The notes: generated by a model not told the origin, from the sequence alone. 15,832 nucleotides of DNA from an uncultured Collinsella sp. (GCA_902494035.1 CABURV010000040.1:1-15832); one strand, 5' to 3'; shown: positions 1 through 6,103, numbered from the stretch's first letter. Program-made: numbers and translations.

Positions 1-1
1 C

Positions 2-682
2 GCCATTCGTGCGAGCGGCCTGCCGCGCGACGAGGTGTTCGTGACGACCAAGCTGTGGATGTCGGATGTGAGCTACGAGGGGGCCAAGCGCGGCTTCGAC
101 GCGTCGCTCAAGCGGCTGGGGCTCGACTACGTCGACCTCTACCTCATCCATCAGCCGTTCGGCGACGTCTTCGGCGCGTGGCGCGCCATGGAGGAGCTCT
201 ACGAGCAGGGCGTTATCCGCGCCATAGGCACAGCTAACTTCTACCCCGATCACCTCGCAAACCTCATCTCGTTCAACCGCATCGCCCCCGCCGTGAACCA
301 AGTCGAGTGCAACGTGTTCTTCCAGCAGCGCGAGGCGCAGGAGTACATGGCCGGCAAGGAGGTGGCCATGGAGGGCTGGGCGCCCTTTGCGGAGGGCAGA
401 AACGACCTCTTCCGCAACGAGGTCCTCGCTCGCATCGGCGAGGCGCACGGCAAGACGGTCGCCCAGGTCGTGTTGCGCTGGCTGCTGCAGCGCGGTGTGG
501 TCTGTATCCCTAAGAGCACGCACCGCGATCGCATGGAGCAAAACTTCGACGTCTTCGACTTCGCGCTGGGCGACGACGAGATGGTCGCCATCGCCGCGCT
601 CGACACCGGGCGCAGCGCGTTCTTCGACCACCACGACCCCGCCACCATCGAATGGATGTCCGGGCTCGTGCGCAACGTGTAG
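2..682 (+). CDS. Aldo/keto reductase, 5'-truncated by the window edge
   Basis: NAD(P)H-dependent oxidoreductase of the aldo/keto reductase superfamily (TIM barrel, cytoplasmic), closest in style to the 2,5-diketo-D-gluconate reductase-like group. The frame is open from base 2, so the GTG at 35 is internal and the true start lies outside. Of the catalytic tetrad Asp-Tyr-Lys-His, the Lys (FVTTKLW, fragment residue 17) and the His (YLIHQP, residue 50) are visible; Asp and Tyr would be in the missing N-terminus of about 50 residues. The C-terminal cofactor loop IPKSTHRDRMEQN, which contacts the 2'-phosphate of NADPH in this family, is intact. The stop is followed after 43 bases by the alcohol dehydrogenase on the same strand, so they probably form one operon. 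The physiological substrate cannot be read from sequence. Confidence 0.93.
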   Translation, partial: AIRASGLPRDEVFVTTKLWMSDVSYEGAKRGFDASLKRLGLDYVDLYLIHQPFGDVFGAWRAMEELYEQGVIRAIGTANFYPDHLANLISFNRIAPAVNQVECNVFFQQREAQEYMAGKEVAMEGWAPFAEGRNDLFRNEVLARIGEAHGKTVAQVVLRWLLQRGVVCIPKSTHRDRMEQNFDVFDFALGDDEMVAIAALDTGRSAFFDHHDPATIEWMSGLVRNV

Positions 683-725
683 ACGAGCGTCAGACCGCAC
701 TGATAACTTACTAGGAGGAATTGCC

Positions 726-1889
726 ATGAACTCATTCACGTACGACTACCCGGTCAGGAACTACTTCGGCGAGGGGGCCATGGACCAGGCACTCGACGCC
801 GAGATGGGTGCCATGGGCACGACAGTGATGCTCGCCTACGGCGGAGGTTCGGTCAAGCGAGCCGGCGTCTACGGCCACGTGGTCGATAAGCTCACGAGCG
901 CGGGCAAGCGCGTGGTGGACTTCGGCGGCATCATGCCCAACCCGACCTACGAGAAGTGCCAGGAAGGCGCCGCGCTCGCACGCGAGGAGCAGGTCGACTT
1001 CATTCTCGCCGTCGGCGGCGGGTCGGTCTTCGACTGCTGCAAGGTGGTCTCCGCGCAGGCGATGCTTGACGAGGACATCGAGACGTTCGAGCACGCCGAC
1101 GGCAAGATGCCGAGCTCGTTCATCCCCATGGGATGCATCGTTACGCTCTCCGGCACGGGCGCCGAGCAGAACAACGGCGCCGTCATCACCAACGAGGAGA
1201 CGCACGTGAAGGGCGCCTATCTGGGGGCGATGCCCATGTGGGCGGCGCTCGACCCGGCACTCACGCTCACCGTACCACACGCGCAGTTCATAAGCGGCGC
1301 GTTCGACACGCTCTCGCACTGCATGGAGAGCTATTTCGGAAGCCCGCGCGGACGCAACGTCACCGACGACATCAACCTCGCCATCCAGCGTAACGTCATC
1401 CGCAACATGCGGATCATCGCGGACGACGACCAGAACCTCGATGCCAGAAGCGAGCTCGTATACGACTCCGCCATGGCCGAGAACGGCGTGCTCAAGATCG
1501 GCAAGTCAACGGACTTCCAGGCGCACATGATCCAGCACCAGTACGGCGCGTACACCCACACCAACCACGGAATGGGCCTCGCGGTCATCCACCCTGCGCT
1601 CTACCGCCACCTGGCCCCCGAGGCGCCCGCGCAGTTCGCCCGCTGGGCACGCGAGGTGTGGGACGTCGACGCTAAGGGCAAAGACGACCTTACGGTGGCG
1701 CTCGAGGGCATCGACCGCCTGCAGACGTTCATCGGCGAGATGGGGCTTCCCACGAGCTTCGCCGAGATGGGCTCCGACGCATCCAACGAGACGCTGCACA
1801 AGGTTGCGGACACCTGCGTGCTCACCGGCGGCTGCGCCAAGAAACTGGAGCGCAGCGAGGTGTTCCAGATTCTGACCGAGTGCCTCTAG
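726..1889 (+). CDS. Iron-containing alcohol dehydrogenase, YqhD/BDH type
   Basis: A 387-residue group III alcohol dehydrogenase that reduces aldehydes to alcohols with NAD(P)H and a bound divalent metal. The N-terminal Rossmann-like half carries GGGSVK (39-44), PNPT (71-74), VGGGSVFD (96-103) and LSGTGAE (141-147). The helical C-terminal half has metal ligands at Asp194, His198, His267 and His281, the same numbers as in Escherichia coli YqhD, which supports full length and this start. GGGSVK is the nucleotide loop of the NADPH-preferring YqhD/butanol dehydrogenase branch. The ATG at 726 has AGGAGG at 713-718, seven bases upstream; the longer open frame from 387 overlaps the aldo/keto reductase and is not real. 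A 12-bp-stem terminator follows 41 bases after the stop. The likely role is aldehyde detoxification or fermentative redox balance; substrate unknown. Confidence 0.95.
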   Translation: MNSFTYDYPVRNYFGEGAMDQALDAEMGAMGTTVMLAYGGGSVKRAGVYGHVVDKLTSAGKRVVDFGGIMPNPTYEKCQEGAALAREEQVDFILAVGGGSVFDCCKVVSAQAMLDEDIETFEHADGKMPSSFIPMGCIVTLSGTGAEQNNGAVITNEETHVKGAYLGAMPMWAALDPALTLTVPHAQFISGAFDTLSHCMESYFGSPRGRNVTDDINLAIQRNVIRNMRIIADDDQNLDARSELVYDSAMAENGVLKIGKSTDFQAHMIQHQYGAYTHTNHGMGLAVIHPALYRHLAPEAPAQFARWAREVWDVDAKGKDDLTVALEGIDRLQTFIGEMGLPTSFAEMGSDASNETLHKVADTCVLTGGCAKKLERSEVFQILTECL

Positions 1890-1930
1890 ATCGGCGCTCG
1901 GTCCCGATCCGCCCGCGCCGAAGGAAACAG

Positions 1931-1970
1931 GAAGGCTCCTCGTTTTTCTCGAGGAGCCTTCTGAGTTTTT
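1931..1970 (+). terminator. Rho-independent terminator of the reductase/dehydrogenase operon
   Basis: Perfect 12-bp stem: GAAGGCTCCTCG at 1931-1942, a 7-base loop, and its complement at 1950-1961. TGAG then TTTTT (1966-1970) follows. It lies 41 bases after the dehydrogenase stop on the same strand. Confidence 0.88.
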
Positions 1971-2081
1971 GCCCGATTGTGAAACCATGTGGCTTGCAGG
2001 TGCGACGGTTCCGAAACGTCCCCATCGGTCGCCATCGGACCGTACGAAACCGTATGAAAAAACAGAGCAAATGTTCTATTA

Positions 2082-2174
2082 CTACTCCCACTCGATAACT
2101 AATCCAGTCCGAGTGTTGTCGATGCGTGTCGCGTCGTACCGCCCGAGGACTGATTCGTGCGCAATTTGGGCGAA
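2082..2174 (-). pseudogene. Remnant of a gene 3' end, C-terminus ...NTRTGLVIEWE-stop
   Basis: On the - strand a frame of about 30 codons ends NTRTGLVIEWE followed by TAG (2084-2082); an in-frame TGA closes it upstream and there is no start or ribosome binding site. The final six codons match, apart from two synonymous third-position changes, the end of another remnant at 5981-6103, so this looks like real decayed coding sequence and not chance. I do not recognise the parent protein. GMP synthase commonly ends TIEWE and the 3' end of guaA is a known integration hotspot, but the preceding residues do not look like GMP synthase. Function of the site, if any, is inferred only. Confidence 0.4.
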
Positions 2175-2191
2175 TCAGTCCTCTGATTCGC
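2145..2191. repeat. Two overlapping, mutually exclusive inverted repeats
   Basis: GAGGACTGATTCG at 2145-2157 is perfectly complementary to 2171-2183 (13-bp arms, 13-base loop). The right arm also belongs to a second perfect hairpin, GCGAATCAG at 2170-2178 with CTGATTCGC at 2183-2191 around TCCT. The two structures cannot form at once. There is no T-tract, so a terminator is unlikely; a protein or recombinase binding site, or an RNA switch, are possible. Confidence 0.6.
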
Positions 2192-2234
2192 GATTTCGGG
2201 AATGACTAAATTGATTCGCGAAACCGCAGGTCGC
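2170..2234. repeat. 65-bp direct repeat, copy 1 (left of the DUF3800 unit)
   Basis: Same orientation as copy 2 at 3333-3396. The last 25 bases are identical (2210-2234 against 3372-3396, beginning ATTGATTCGCG), and the first part keeps a GCGAAT...ATTCGC hairpin with a one-base loop indel and roughly 80 percent identity overall. Both copies lie downstream of a - strand gene: this one 110 bases after the DUF3800 stop. The repeats enclose one complete RNA plus DUF3800 unit of about 1.16 kb. Confidence 0.85.
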
Positions 2235-2344
2235 CTTTTTAATCACTCCCGGGTTTCCGTAGGGATTCGTAGCGAGTGGCTTGGAAAAGGGTGATTCGGA
2301 AGATCAGAGGACAGGGGCGGGAAAGCCCCCTTGGCAGCATCCCG

Positions 2345-3022
2345 CTACTTGATCATCTTGCGGCGCGCTTGCTTGAGCCAGTTCTTCTTGAACGTGCCTA
2401 TGCCGCCGAAGAACTTGTTGTAAGTCTCGCCGTCTTCCTTCGCCGCGTACTTGACCGCCGCAAGCTCGATGGTGCAGAGGTAGTCCGCTGCTTGCTCGAG
2501 ACGGTAGTCGGTCATCGAAGTCTTGCGCCGCTCGACGACCCCTTTGGAAAGCACGAAGCCGATCGACTGGTCGAGCGCCTGCTTCACGATGTCCTGGCCG
2601 TTGTCGTAATAGACCTTCACCTCGTCGAAGCTTTGAAAGAATTCTAAGCGATCAAACAAAAGGCCCGAAATATCGCGCTTCATGCGCGAGGTGAGCTTCG
2701 CCAGATCCTCGAACTCGCTTCTGCGGTAGACGAACGTTCTATAGGAGACGGGAAGGCGCTGAACCAGAACGTTGAACGAGTACAGCATCTTCTTGCGCGC
2801 CCGCAGGTCGATCCCCTCGTACGGCCCGTGGCCGTTCAGCAGCGGCTCAGAATGAAACGGTATGTTCGGGAGGTCGGAGCTGGCGAGGGACTGCTCGTAT
2901 CGGGAGACCTTGTCGGCAATGCCCTCCGACTGGTCGTGGACCACGAGGGTCAAAAGGTAGTACCGGGCCTTTCCGCCCCGATCGCCGCTCTCGTCGACGA
3001 ATATGCTCAGGTCTCGCGCCAA
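2345..3022 (-). CDS. DUF3800 protein (RNase H-like fold)
   Basis: A 225-residue DUF3800 protein, a family with a predicted RNase H-like nuclease fold, common in prophages and defence islands and without an established general function. The N-terminal signature IFVDESGD gives Asp10, Glu11 and Asp14. A second acidic site is KVYYDNGQ (Asp140), and QAADYLCT supplies Asp180; together they form a plausible metal-binding set. The start is a TTG at 3022 preceded by CAGGGGC; no in-frame ATG lies nearby and the usual family start is only a few residues before FVDESGD. The leader contains a promoter and a two-hairpin RNA with an intrinsic terminator, so expression must pass or escape that terminator. 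Direct repeats flank the unit, and a partial second copy lies at 15710-15832. Family call firm, role unknown. Confidence 0.88.
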   Translation of the reverse strand: MARDLSIFVDESGDRGGKARYYLLTLVVHDQSEGIADKVSRYEQSLASSDLPNIPFHSEPLLNGHGPYEGIDLRARKKMLYSFNVLVQRLPVSYRTFVYRRSEFEDLAKLTSRMKRDISGLLFDRLEFFQSFDEVKVYYDNGQDIVKQALDQSIGFVLSKGVVERRKTSMTDYRLEQAADYLCTIELAAVKYAAKEDGETYNKFFGGIGTFKKNWLKQARRKMIK

Positions 3023-3039
3023 TATATGCCCCTGGATAG

Positions 3040-3094
3040 AATAAAAGCCGGGGGATAAGCCCCCGGCACTTGGAGGTAGCTGAAACAGCCACCA
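3040..3094 (-). ncRNA. Short two-hairpin RNA upstream of DUF3800
   Basis: Read on the - strand, the predicted transcript starts at about 3094 with hairpin 1, GGTGGCTG (3093-3086) pairing with CAGCTACC (3082-3075) over a TTT loop with one G-T pair. A short linker follows, then hairpin 2, GCCGGGGG/CCCCCGGC (3067-3047), then TTTTATT. Promoter and terminator are spaced to give a discrete RNA of about 50-55 bases. Comparative genomics has described a series of structured RNA motifs associated with DUF3800 genes; membership of this one in any of those motifs is my inference. It could instead be a leader with an attenuator for DUF3800. Confidence 0.55.
3043..3067 (-). terminator. Intrinsic terminator/attenuator before DUF3800
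   Basis: Perfect 8-bp GC-only stem (3067-3060 with 3054-3047), 5-base loop, then TTTTATT on the - strand. It stands between the promoter at 3100-3128 and the TTG start of DUF3800 at 3022, so it either ends a separate small RNA or attenuates the gene. Confidence 0.7.
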
Positions 3095-3099
3095 AAATT

Positions 3100-3128
3100 C
3101 TTATACCAGATCTAAGCCGGCTATGCAA
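3100..3128 (-). promoter_or_regulatory. Sigma-70-type promoter for the small RNA/DUF3800
   Basis: On the - strand: -35 TTGCAT (3128-3123), a 17-base spacer, and -10 TATAAG (3105-3100) with an extended-10 TGG directly before it. The predicted start, about 3094, falls on the first base pairs of hairpin 1. Confidence 0.65.
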
Positions 3129-3187
3129 GGATTCCCGCAACGCGAGTGGGTTTCTGGCACTGGAGATTCCGAGGTGCAGCATGCCCC

Positions 3188-3237
3188 CGCCGATTGTCGG
3201 CGTGTTCCGTACGGGCAACTTGCCTGCTGAGGCAAGT
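3188..3237. repeat. Two tandem perfect hairpins in a gene-free stretch
   Basis: CGCCGA (3188-3193) pairs with TCGGCG (3197-3202) around TTG, and ACTTGCCT (3218-3225) pairs with AGGCAAGT (3230-3237) around GCTG; the palindrome CCGTACGG lies between them. No T-tract follows on either strand and no convincing reading frame covers the region (3129-3332). Possibly part of a larger structured RNA or a protein-binding array. Confidence 0.5.
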
Positions 3238-3332
3238 GAGCCCCGGCGACTTGCATCAGCGGTCGTACCGAGGCTAACTGGTTTGCATTGTAGCGCATGC
3301 ATTCTGTTCGCGAGGTCTTAAGTGTCCGATGT

Positions 3333-3396
3333 GCGAATCAACCCCTTATTCGCGGGTTCAGGAATGGCTCGATTGATTCGCGAAACCGCAGGTCGC
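3333..3396. repeat. 64-bp direct repeat, copy 2 (right of the DUF3800 unit)
   Basis: Partner of copy 1 at 2170-2234. It keeps the GCGAAT...ATTCGC stem (3333-3352 region) and the identical 25-base right part at 3372-3396. It lies 21 bases downstream of the stop of the 510-residue gene on the - strand, so each copy sits at the 3' side of a - strand gene. Confidence 0.85.
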
Positions 3397-3417
3397 TTCA
3401 TGCGCACCGGCATCGCC

Positions 3418-4950
3418 CTACGAATATGCAACCTTGTTGACGCCGACGAGCCCTCGCTCAAAGAAGACGACGTCTGCGGTGTGCAGGCACGCCGTTTTCA
3501 CGGATGGCGCAGAGAGTCGGGGCGCCGTCGAAACGGCGGCTGTCTTTACCCTTGCCGTTTTAATGCTCGCCCCTTTGATGCCGAGCATCGAAAGCAGGTG
3601 CTTGGGAACCTCGTAGTCTTGCTCGATGAGGCCAAAGAATGTGACGCCGGAATCGACGCGCACCTTCATGACGCAAGACGAGACGGGCTTGAACGCCATG
3701 CTTCCCGCCGCTCCGCCGACGAAGGATCCAATGAGCACAGGGAGGGTCGCCCCGCCTGTCAGGGCGGTCGCGACAGCGGCTCCGCCGAGCATCATGACGG
3801 TTGAGAACACGGATTGGCCCATGTTGCTCGCCATCTCGACGGGCTCGATCCTCCCCGACGCCACGAGATAGGAGTTTCGGCACGTCTCCATGGCTAGCAC
3901 GACGAGTGATGCGATGACGTTCGCGCCCCTCGATCCCATTGCGGCGGCCTTTACCGTCTCGCCGAAGGCGCCCTTTGCTGCTGCGGCAGTGATTGCCGCG
4001 GTCGCCGATCCGGACACGAACCCGTTGGTGGCGCCGGCGCATGCCGCCGTCCCGATGGACTTCAAGTGCTCGTCGTCGATTTCTCCTTCCGCGATCAGGT
4101 AATCGATGGCGCGGTAGATCTCGGGGGCAACGCTCAGGGCGGCGCTCAGGGCGGCGGCTGTGCCGCCGGCCTTGAGCGATTGCTTCACTATGTCGCTCGC
4201 AGCGATTAGCTGGGACGTGGTCATGCCGTCGTCCGCAGGGTCGAGCTTCTTCTTGTTCGAGACGTCGATCGCCTTTCGGCGCATCTCCTCGTTCGTGGCG
4301 GGCCTGCCCTCGACGCCCTCAGGTGTCTCGATTCGGTCCGTCAGGTTGTCGCGCACCTTCGTCCAGCGCTGCACCTCTTCGTCCAAGCCGCGGCCTTTCG
4401 CGCGCTCGATGCGTATCAGCGTGTACTGCTTGGCTGCTTCAAGCTTGTCCGACGGGATCAGGCCACCCATGTCGCCGTAGAGCAAGTCGTCTGGGGTTTT
4501 GCCCGCGAAGCCCTTCTCGACGGCCCACTCGTCAAAAGAGAGATCCGCATATCTTTTCGGCCTGCCGTTGTACGAATCGCGAAGCGTCGTCGCGAGCTTG
4601 CGCGCGATGTTCTTCGGGTCGGTCAGGAACTTGAGCTGGTACTGATCGGCGCCCCAGGCCACATCCGCAGACCCGAGGTCGTGCGAGTCGAGCCTGATGC
4701 CCTTGGCGTCGACCCTCTTAACGGCAGCGTCGACGTTCGCCGTCCCAAAGGCCCATTCCTCCGCCAGGAATCCCTTGAGGGAGTCCTGCGCCGCCTTGCT
4801 GTTTTTGTAGTGGTCGTAGGAGTTCATCGCGGAGTACAGCTCCTCGATGGCGGCCTCCACGCTGTTCACCCAGCTCGCAGCATCCATCCCGGCGGGCACG
4901 GCGGCGGCATGGCGCGCGGAGAACTCGAACCCCTTGTCGAAATCGTTCAT
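3418..4950 (-). CDS. Uncharacterised 510-aa protein with Gly/Ala-rich hydrophobic region (second gene of a two-gene operon)
   Basis: I recognise no named domain. Residues 1-245 look soluble and mostly helical, with motifs such as DSLKGFLAEEWA (56-67) and LTDRIETPEGVEGRP (203-217). Residues 246-298 form charged helices ending in IYRAIDYLIAEGEIDDEHLK. Residues about 299-418 are rich in Gly, Ala and hydrophobic residues (GFVSGSATAAITAAAA; a stretch at 384-418 with many glycines) resembling glycine-zipper or pore-forming segments. The C-terminus (460-495) contains pentapeptide-like units ASIKT, ARVKT, AAVST, then ACLHT, ADVVF. The ATG at 4950 is two bases after the upstream gene's stop, with GAGG inside that gene's end, so the two are translationally coupled. 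No signal peptide is evident. Soluble N-terminus plus membrane-active-looking core, in a defence-like neighbourhood, suggests an effector, but this is inference. Confidence 0.8.
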   Translation of the reverse strand: MNDFDKGFEFSARHAAAVPAGMDAASWVNSVEAAIEELYSAMNSYDHYKNSKAAQDSLKGFLAEEWAFGTANVDAAVKRVDAKGIRLDSHDLGSADVAWGADQYQLKFLTDPKNIARKLATTLRDSYNGRPKRYADLSFDEWAVEKGFAGKTPDDLLYGDMGGLIPSDKLEAAKQYTLIRIERAKGRGLDEEVQRWTKVRDNLTDRIETPEGVEGRPATNEEMRRKAIDVSNKKKLDPADDGMTTSQLIAASDIVKQSLKAGGTAAALSAALSVAPEIYRAIDYLIAEGEIDDEHLKSIGTAACAGATNGFVSGSATAAITAAAAKGAFGETVKAAAMGSRGANVIASLVVLAMETCRNSYLVASGRIEPVEMASNMGQSVFSTVMMLGGAAVATALTGGATLPVLIGSFVGGAAGSMAFKPVSSCVMKVRVDSGVTFFGLIEQDYEVPKHLLSMLGIKGASIKTARVKTAAVSTAPRLSAPSVKTACLHTADVVFFERGLVGVNKVAYS

Positions 4951-4952
4951 CC

Positions 4953-5603
4953 CTACGCCTCGACGAAGCTCCTGAGCTTCTCGTGATAGAAGCGTTTCAC
5001 AGCGTACTGGTAGCGTTGGTCGCGGATCTCGCCCGCCTTCTGATGGAGGACGACGGCCTGGTTGATGCCGTTCGCGCCATCGGCGGCAGCCCTCCCGAGG
5101 GTCTTGCCTACCATTTTGGCAAAACCAAGCACGGGATTGGAATCATTGCTTTCTTCGGGTTCCGCCGCCTTCTCTCCGGGGCGCAGGGCCGCGAGAAGGT
5201 CATCGAACTCCATGCCATGCTCCCTTGCCCTTTCGAGGAACTTCCAGTAGTCCTCCTTGGAAGGCGGCTCGGTATTCACCGTGATGCAGGCGTGGTTCCC
5301 GCTCACGCCGATGTAGACGCCTTCCTCGTCGATGGCTTCGGGGTTGTCGAGCCGAATCGCATCGATGTAGTCTCCGGTGCCTTCCGGCCAGCCGATGAAG
5401 ACGACCTTCTGACTCGACGAGATGGCGGTCTGAGCGAACTGGTCCTCGTTGAAGATGGAGGCATCGACGCTGCCGTCGACGGGGCCGGTCGGACCAGCCT
5501 CTGTGTCATCGTTCTTTCCAATCATGTTGTAGAGAAGCTTGGAGAACTTGCCGGTGTTTCCGGCCTCGACAATAAGAAGCGATTCGGCGGTGTTGAACAT
5601 CAT
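4953..5603 (-). CDS. Uncharacterised 216-aa protein (first gene of the two-gene operon)
   Basis: No recognised domain. The N-terminal half (1-110) reads like a compact alpha/beta fold, with strands SLLIVEAG, QKVVFIGWP and GVYIGVSGNHACITVN. A low-complexity charged linker (141-156) follows, then a C-terminal helical part (157-216) ending YQYAVKRFYHEKLRSFVEA. The start is one of two adjacent ATGs (5603 or 5600); the frame stays open to 5951 but that part crosses a terminator and a promoter and is not coding. A TATAAT box lies about 37 bases upstream. The TAG stop is two bases from the ATG of the 510-residue gene. It is probably a partner, such as a sensor, regulator or immunity component, for the downstream protein; that role is inferred only from the coupling. 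Confidence 0.8.
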   Translation of the reverse strand: MMFNTAESLLIVEAGNTGKFSKLLYNMIGKNDDTEAGPTGPVDGSVDASIFNEDQFAQTAISSSQKVVFIGWPEGTGDYIDAIRLDNPEAIDEEGVYIGVSGNHACITVNTEPPSKEDYWKFLERAREHGMEFDDLLAALRPGEKAAEPEESNDSNPVLGFAKMVGKTLGRAAADGANGINQAVVLHQKAGEIRDQRYQYAVKRFYHEKLRSFVEA

Positions 5604-5640
5604 GGGCAACCTATCTAGAGGAAATATATGGTTGAGACGA

Positions 5641-5679
5641 TTATAACCCCGAGGTAAACAGCTATATTCAGCTGTCAAC
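5641..5679 (-). promoter_or_regulatory. Promoter region with inverted-repeat operator for the two-gene operon
   Basis: On the - strand a TATAAT (5646-5641) precedes the 216-aa gene start by about 37 bases. A consensus TTGACA occurs at 5679-5674, but 27 bases away, too far for a normal -35. Between them ACAGCT (5659-5664) and AGCTGT (5671-5676) form a perfect inverted repeat that overlaps the TTGACA. The arrangement suggests a regulated promoter, possibly repressed or activator-dependent. Confidence 0.5.
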
Positions 5680-5830
5680 TTAATATCGAGAGGGTTTGTA
5701 AAGGCTACTCTTGCCCTACGCTGGGGCGTGGAGCATTCAATATCAGACCACTGTCGGGTCTTTTCACTCCTGAATAGCACGCAAGCTACTAAATGAAAAT
5801 AATCGCAGGTAAAAGTGAGTGAAACGACAA

Positions 5831-5866
5831 AGAAAAAGTCTCCGTCCCAACGCGGGAACGGAGACT
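5831..5866 (-). terminator. Intrinsic terminator downstream of the right LVIEWE remnant
   Basis: AGTCTCCGTCCC (5837-5848) pairs with 5854-5866 with a single bulged base; on the - strand TTTTTCTTT follows. It lies 114 bases after the remnant's stop codon and probably once served that gene. A T-run also follows on the + strand (5876-5880), so weak bidirectional action is possible. Confidence 0.7.
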
Positions 5867-5980
5867 CGATGATCGTTTTTACCCACCGCCGTCGCTGGCG
5901 GCTTTGCCGTGACTCACGTACAAAACGAGACTCAGCGGCACAGTGCAGCACTCAAAAGTGCAGGTCAAAGCCCCATCGGC

Positions 5981-6103
5981 TTACTCCCACTCAATGACTA
6001 GAGCCCTGGTGTAATTGGCTGGATCACCGTTCCGGGAACCGGTATCGACCTACCTGTCCGCCAAGCTCCTTCTTCAGCTCCAGCCTAGTATCTGACTCGC
6101 GCC
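5981..6103 (-). pseudogene. Frameshifted gene 3' end, C-terminus ...GDPANYTRALVIEWE-stop
   Basis: On the - strand the frame ends GDPANYTRALVIEWE and TAA (5983-5981). Upstream the frame is broken, but shifting by one base near 6051 continues it as LELKKELGGQV, so about 40 residues of coding sequence are readable across a one-base insertion. The last six residues equal those of the remnant at 2082-2174, with synonymous differences in the Ile and Val codons, and a downstream terminator is preserved. Parent protein not recognised. It is either a decayed gene cut by a rearrangement or a duplicated attachment region. Confidence 0.45.

Noticed and set aside
387..1889. 500-codon + strand open frame starting inside the aldo/keto reductase
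   Set aside because: It shares its frame with the alcohol dehydrogenase from 726 on; the upstream 113 codons overlap the reductase in another frame and give Arg/Ser-rich low-complexity sequence with no ribosome binding site.
3070..3321. 83-codon + strand frame over the RNA promoter and hairpins
   Set aside because: No convincing ribosome binding site, it covers the small-RNA promoter and palindromes, and the translation has no recognisable feature.
2170..3396. Integron attC sites
   Set aside because: The repeats are attC-like in size and position, but the RYYYAAC and GTTRRRY core boxes are not found in the expected places and no integron integrase is in the window.
5604..5951. N-terminal extension of the 216-aa protein to 5951
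   Set aside because: The extension would translate through an intrinsic terminator, a palindromic operator and the TATAAT box; the ATG pair at 5600-5603 is the sensible start.
6001..6063. tRNA-like stretch (GTGTAATTGGCTGG resembles a D-arm, and the end is CCA)
   Set aside because: The acceptor ends do not pair, the total is only 63 bases and no proper anticodon arm forms; the same bases read better as the coding remnant on the - strand.
5981..6103. 3' end of guaA (GMP synthase)
   Set aside because: Only the terminal IEWE fits; the preceding residues do not resemble the GMP synthase dimerisation domain, so it is mentioned only as a comparison.
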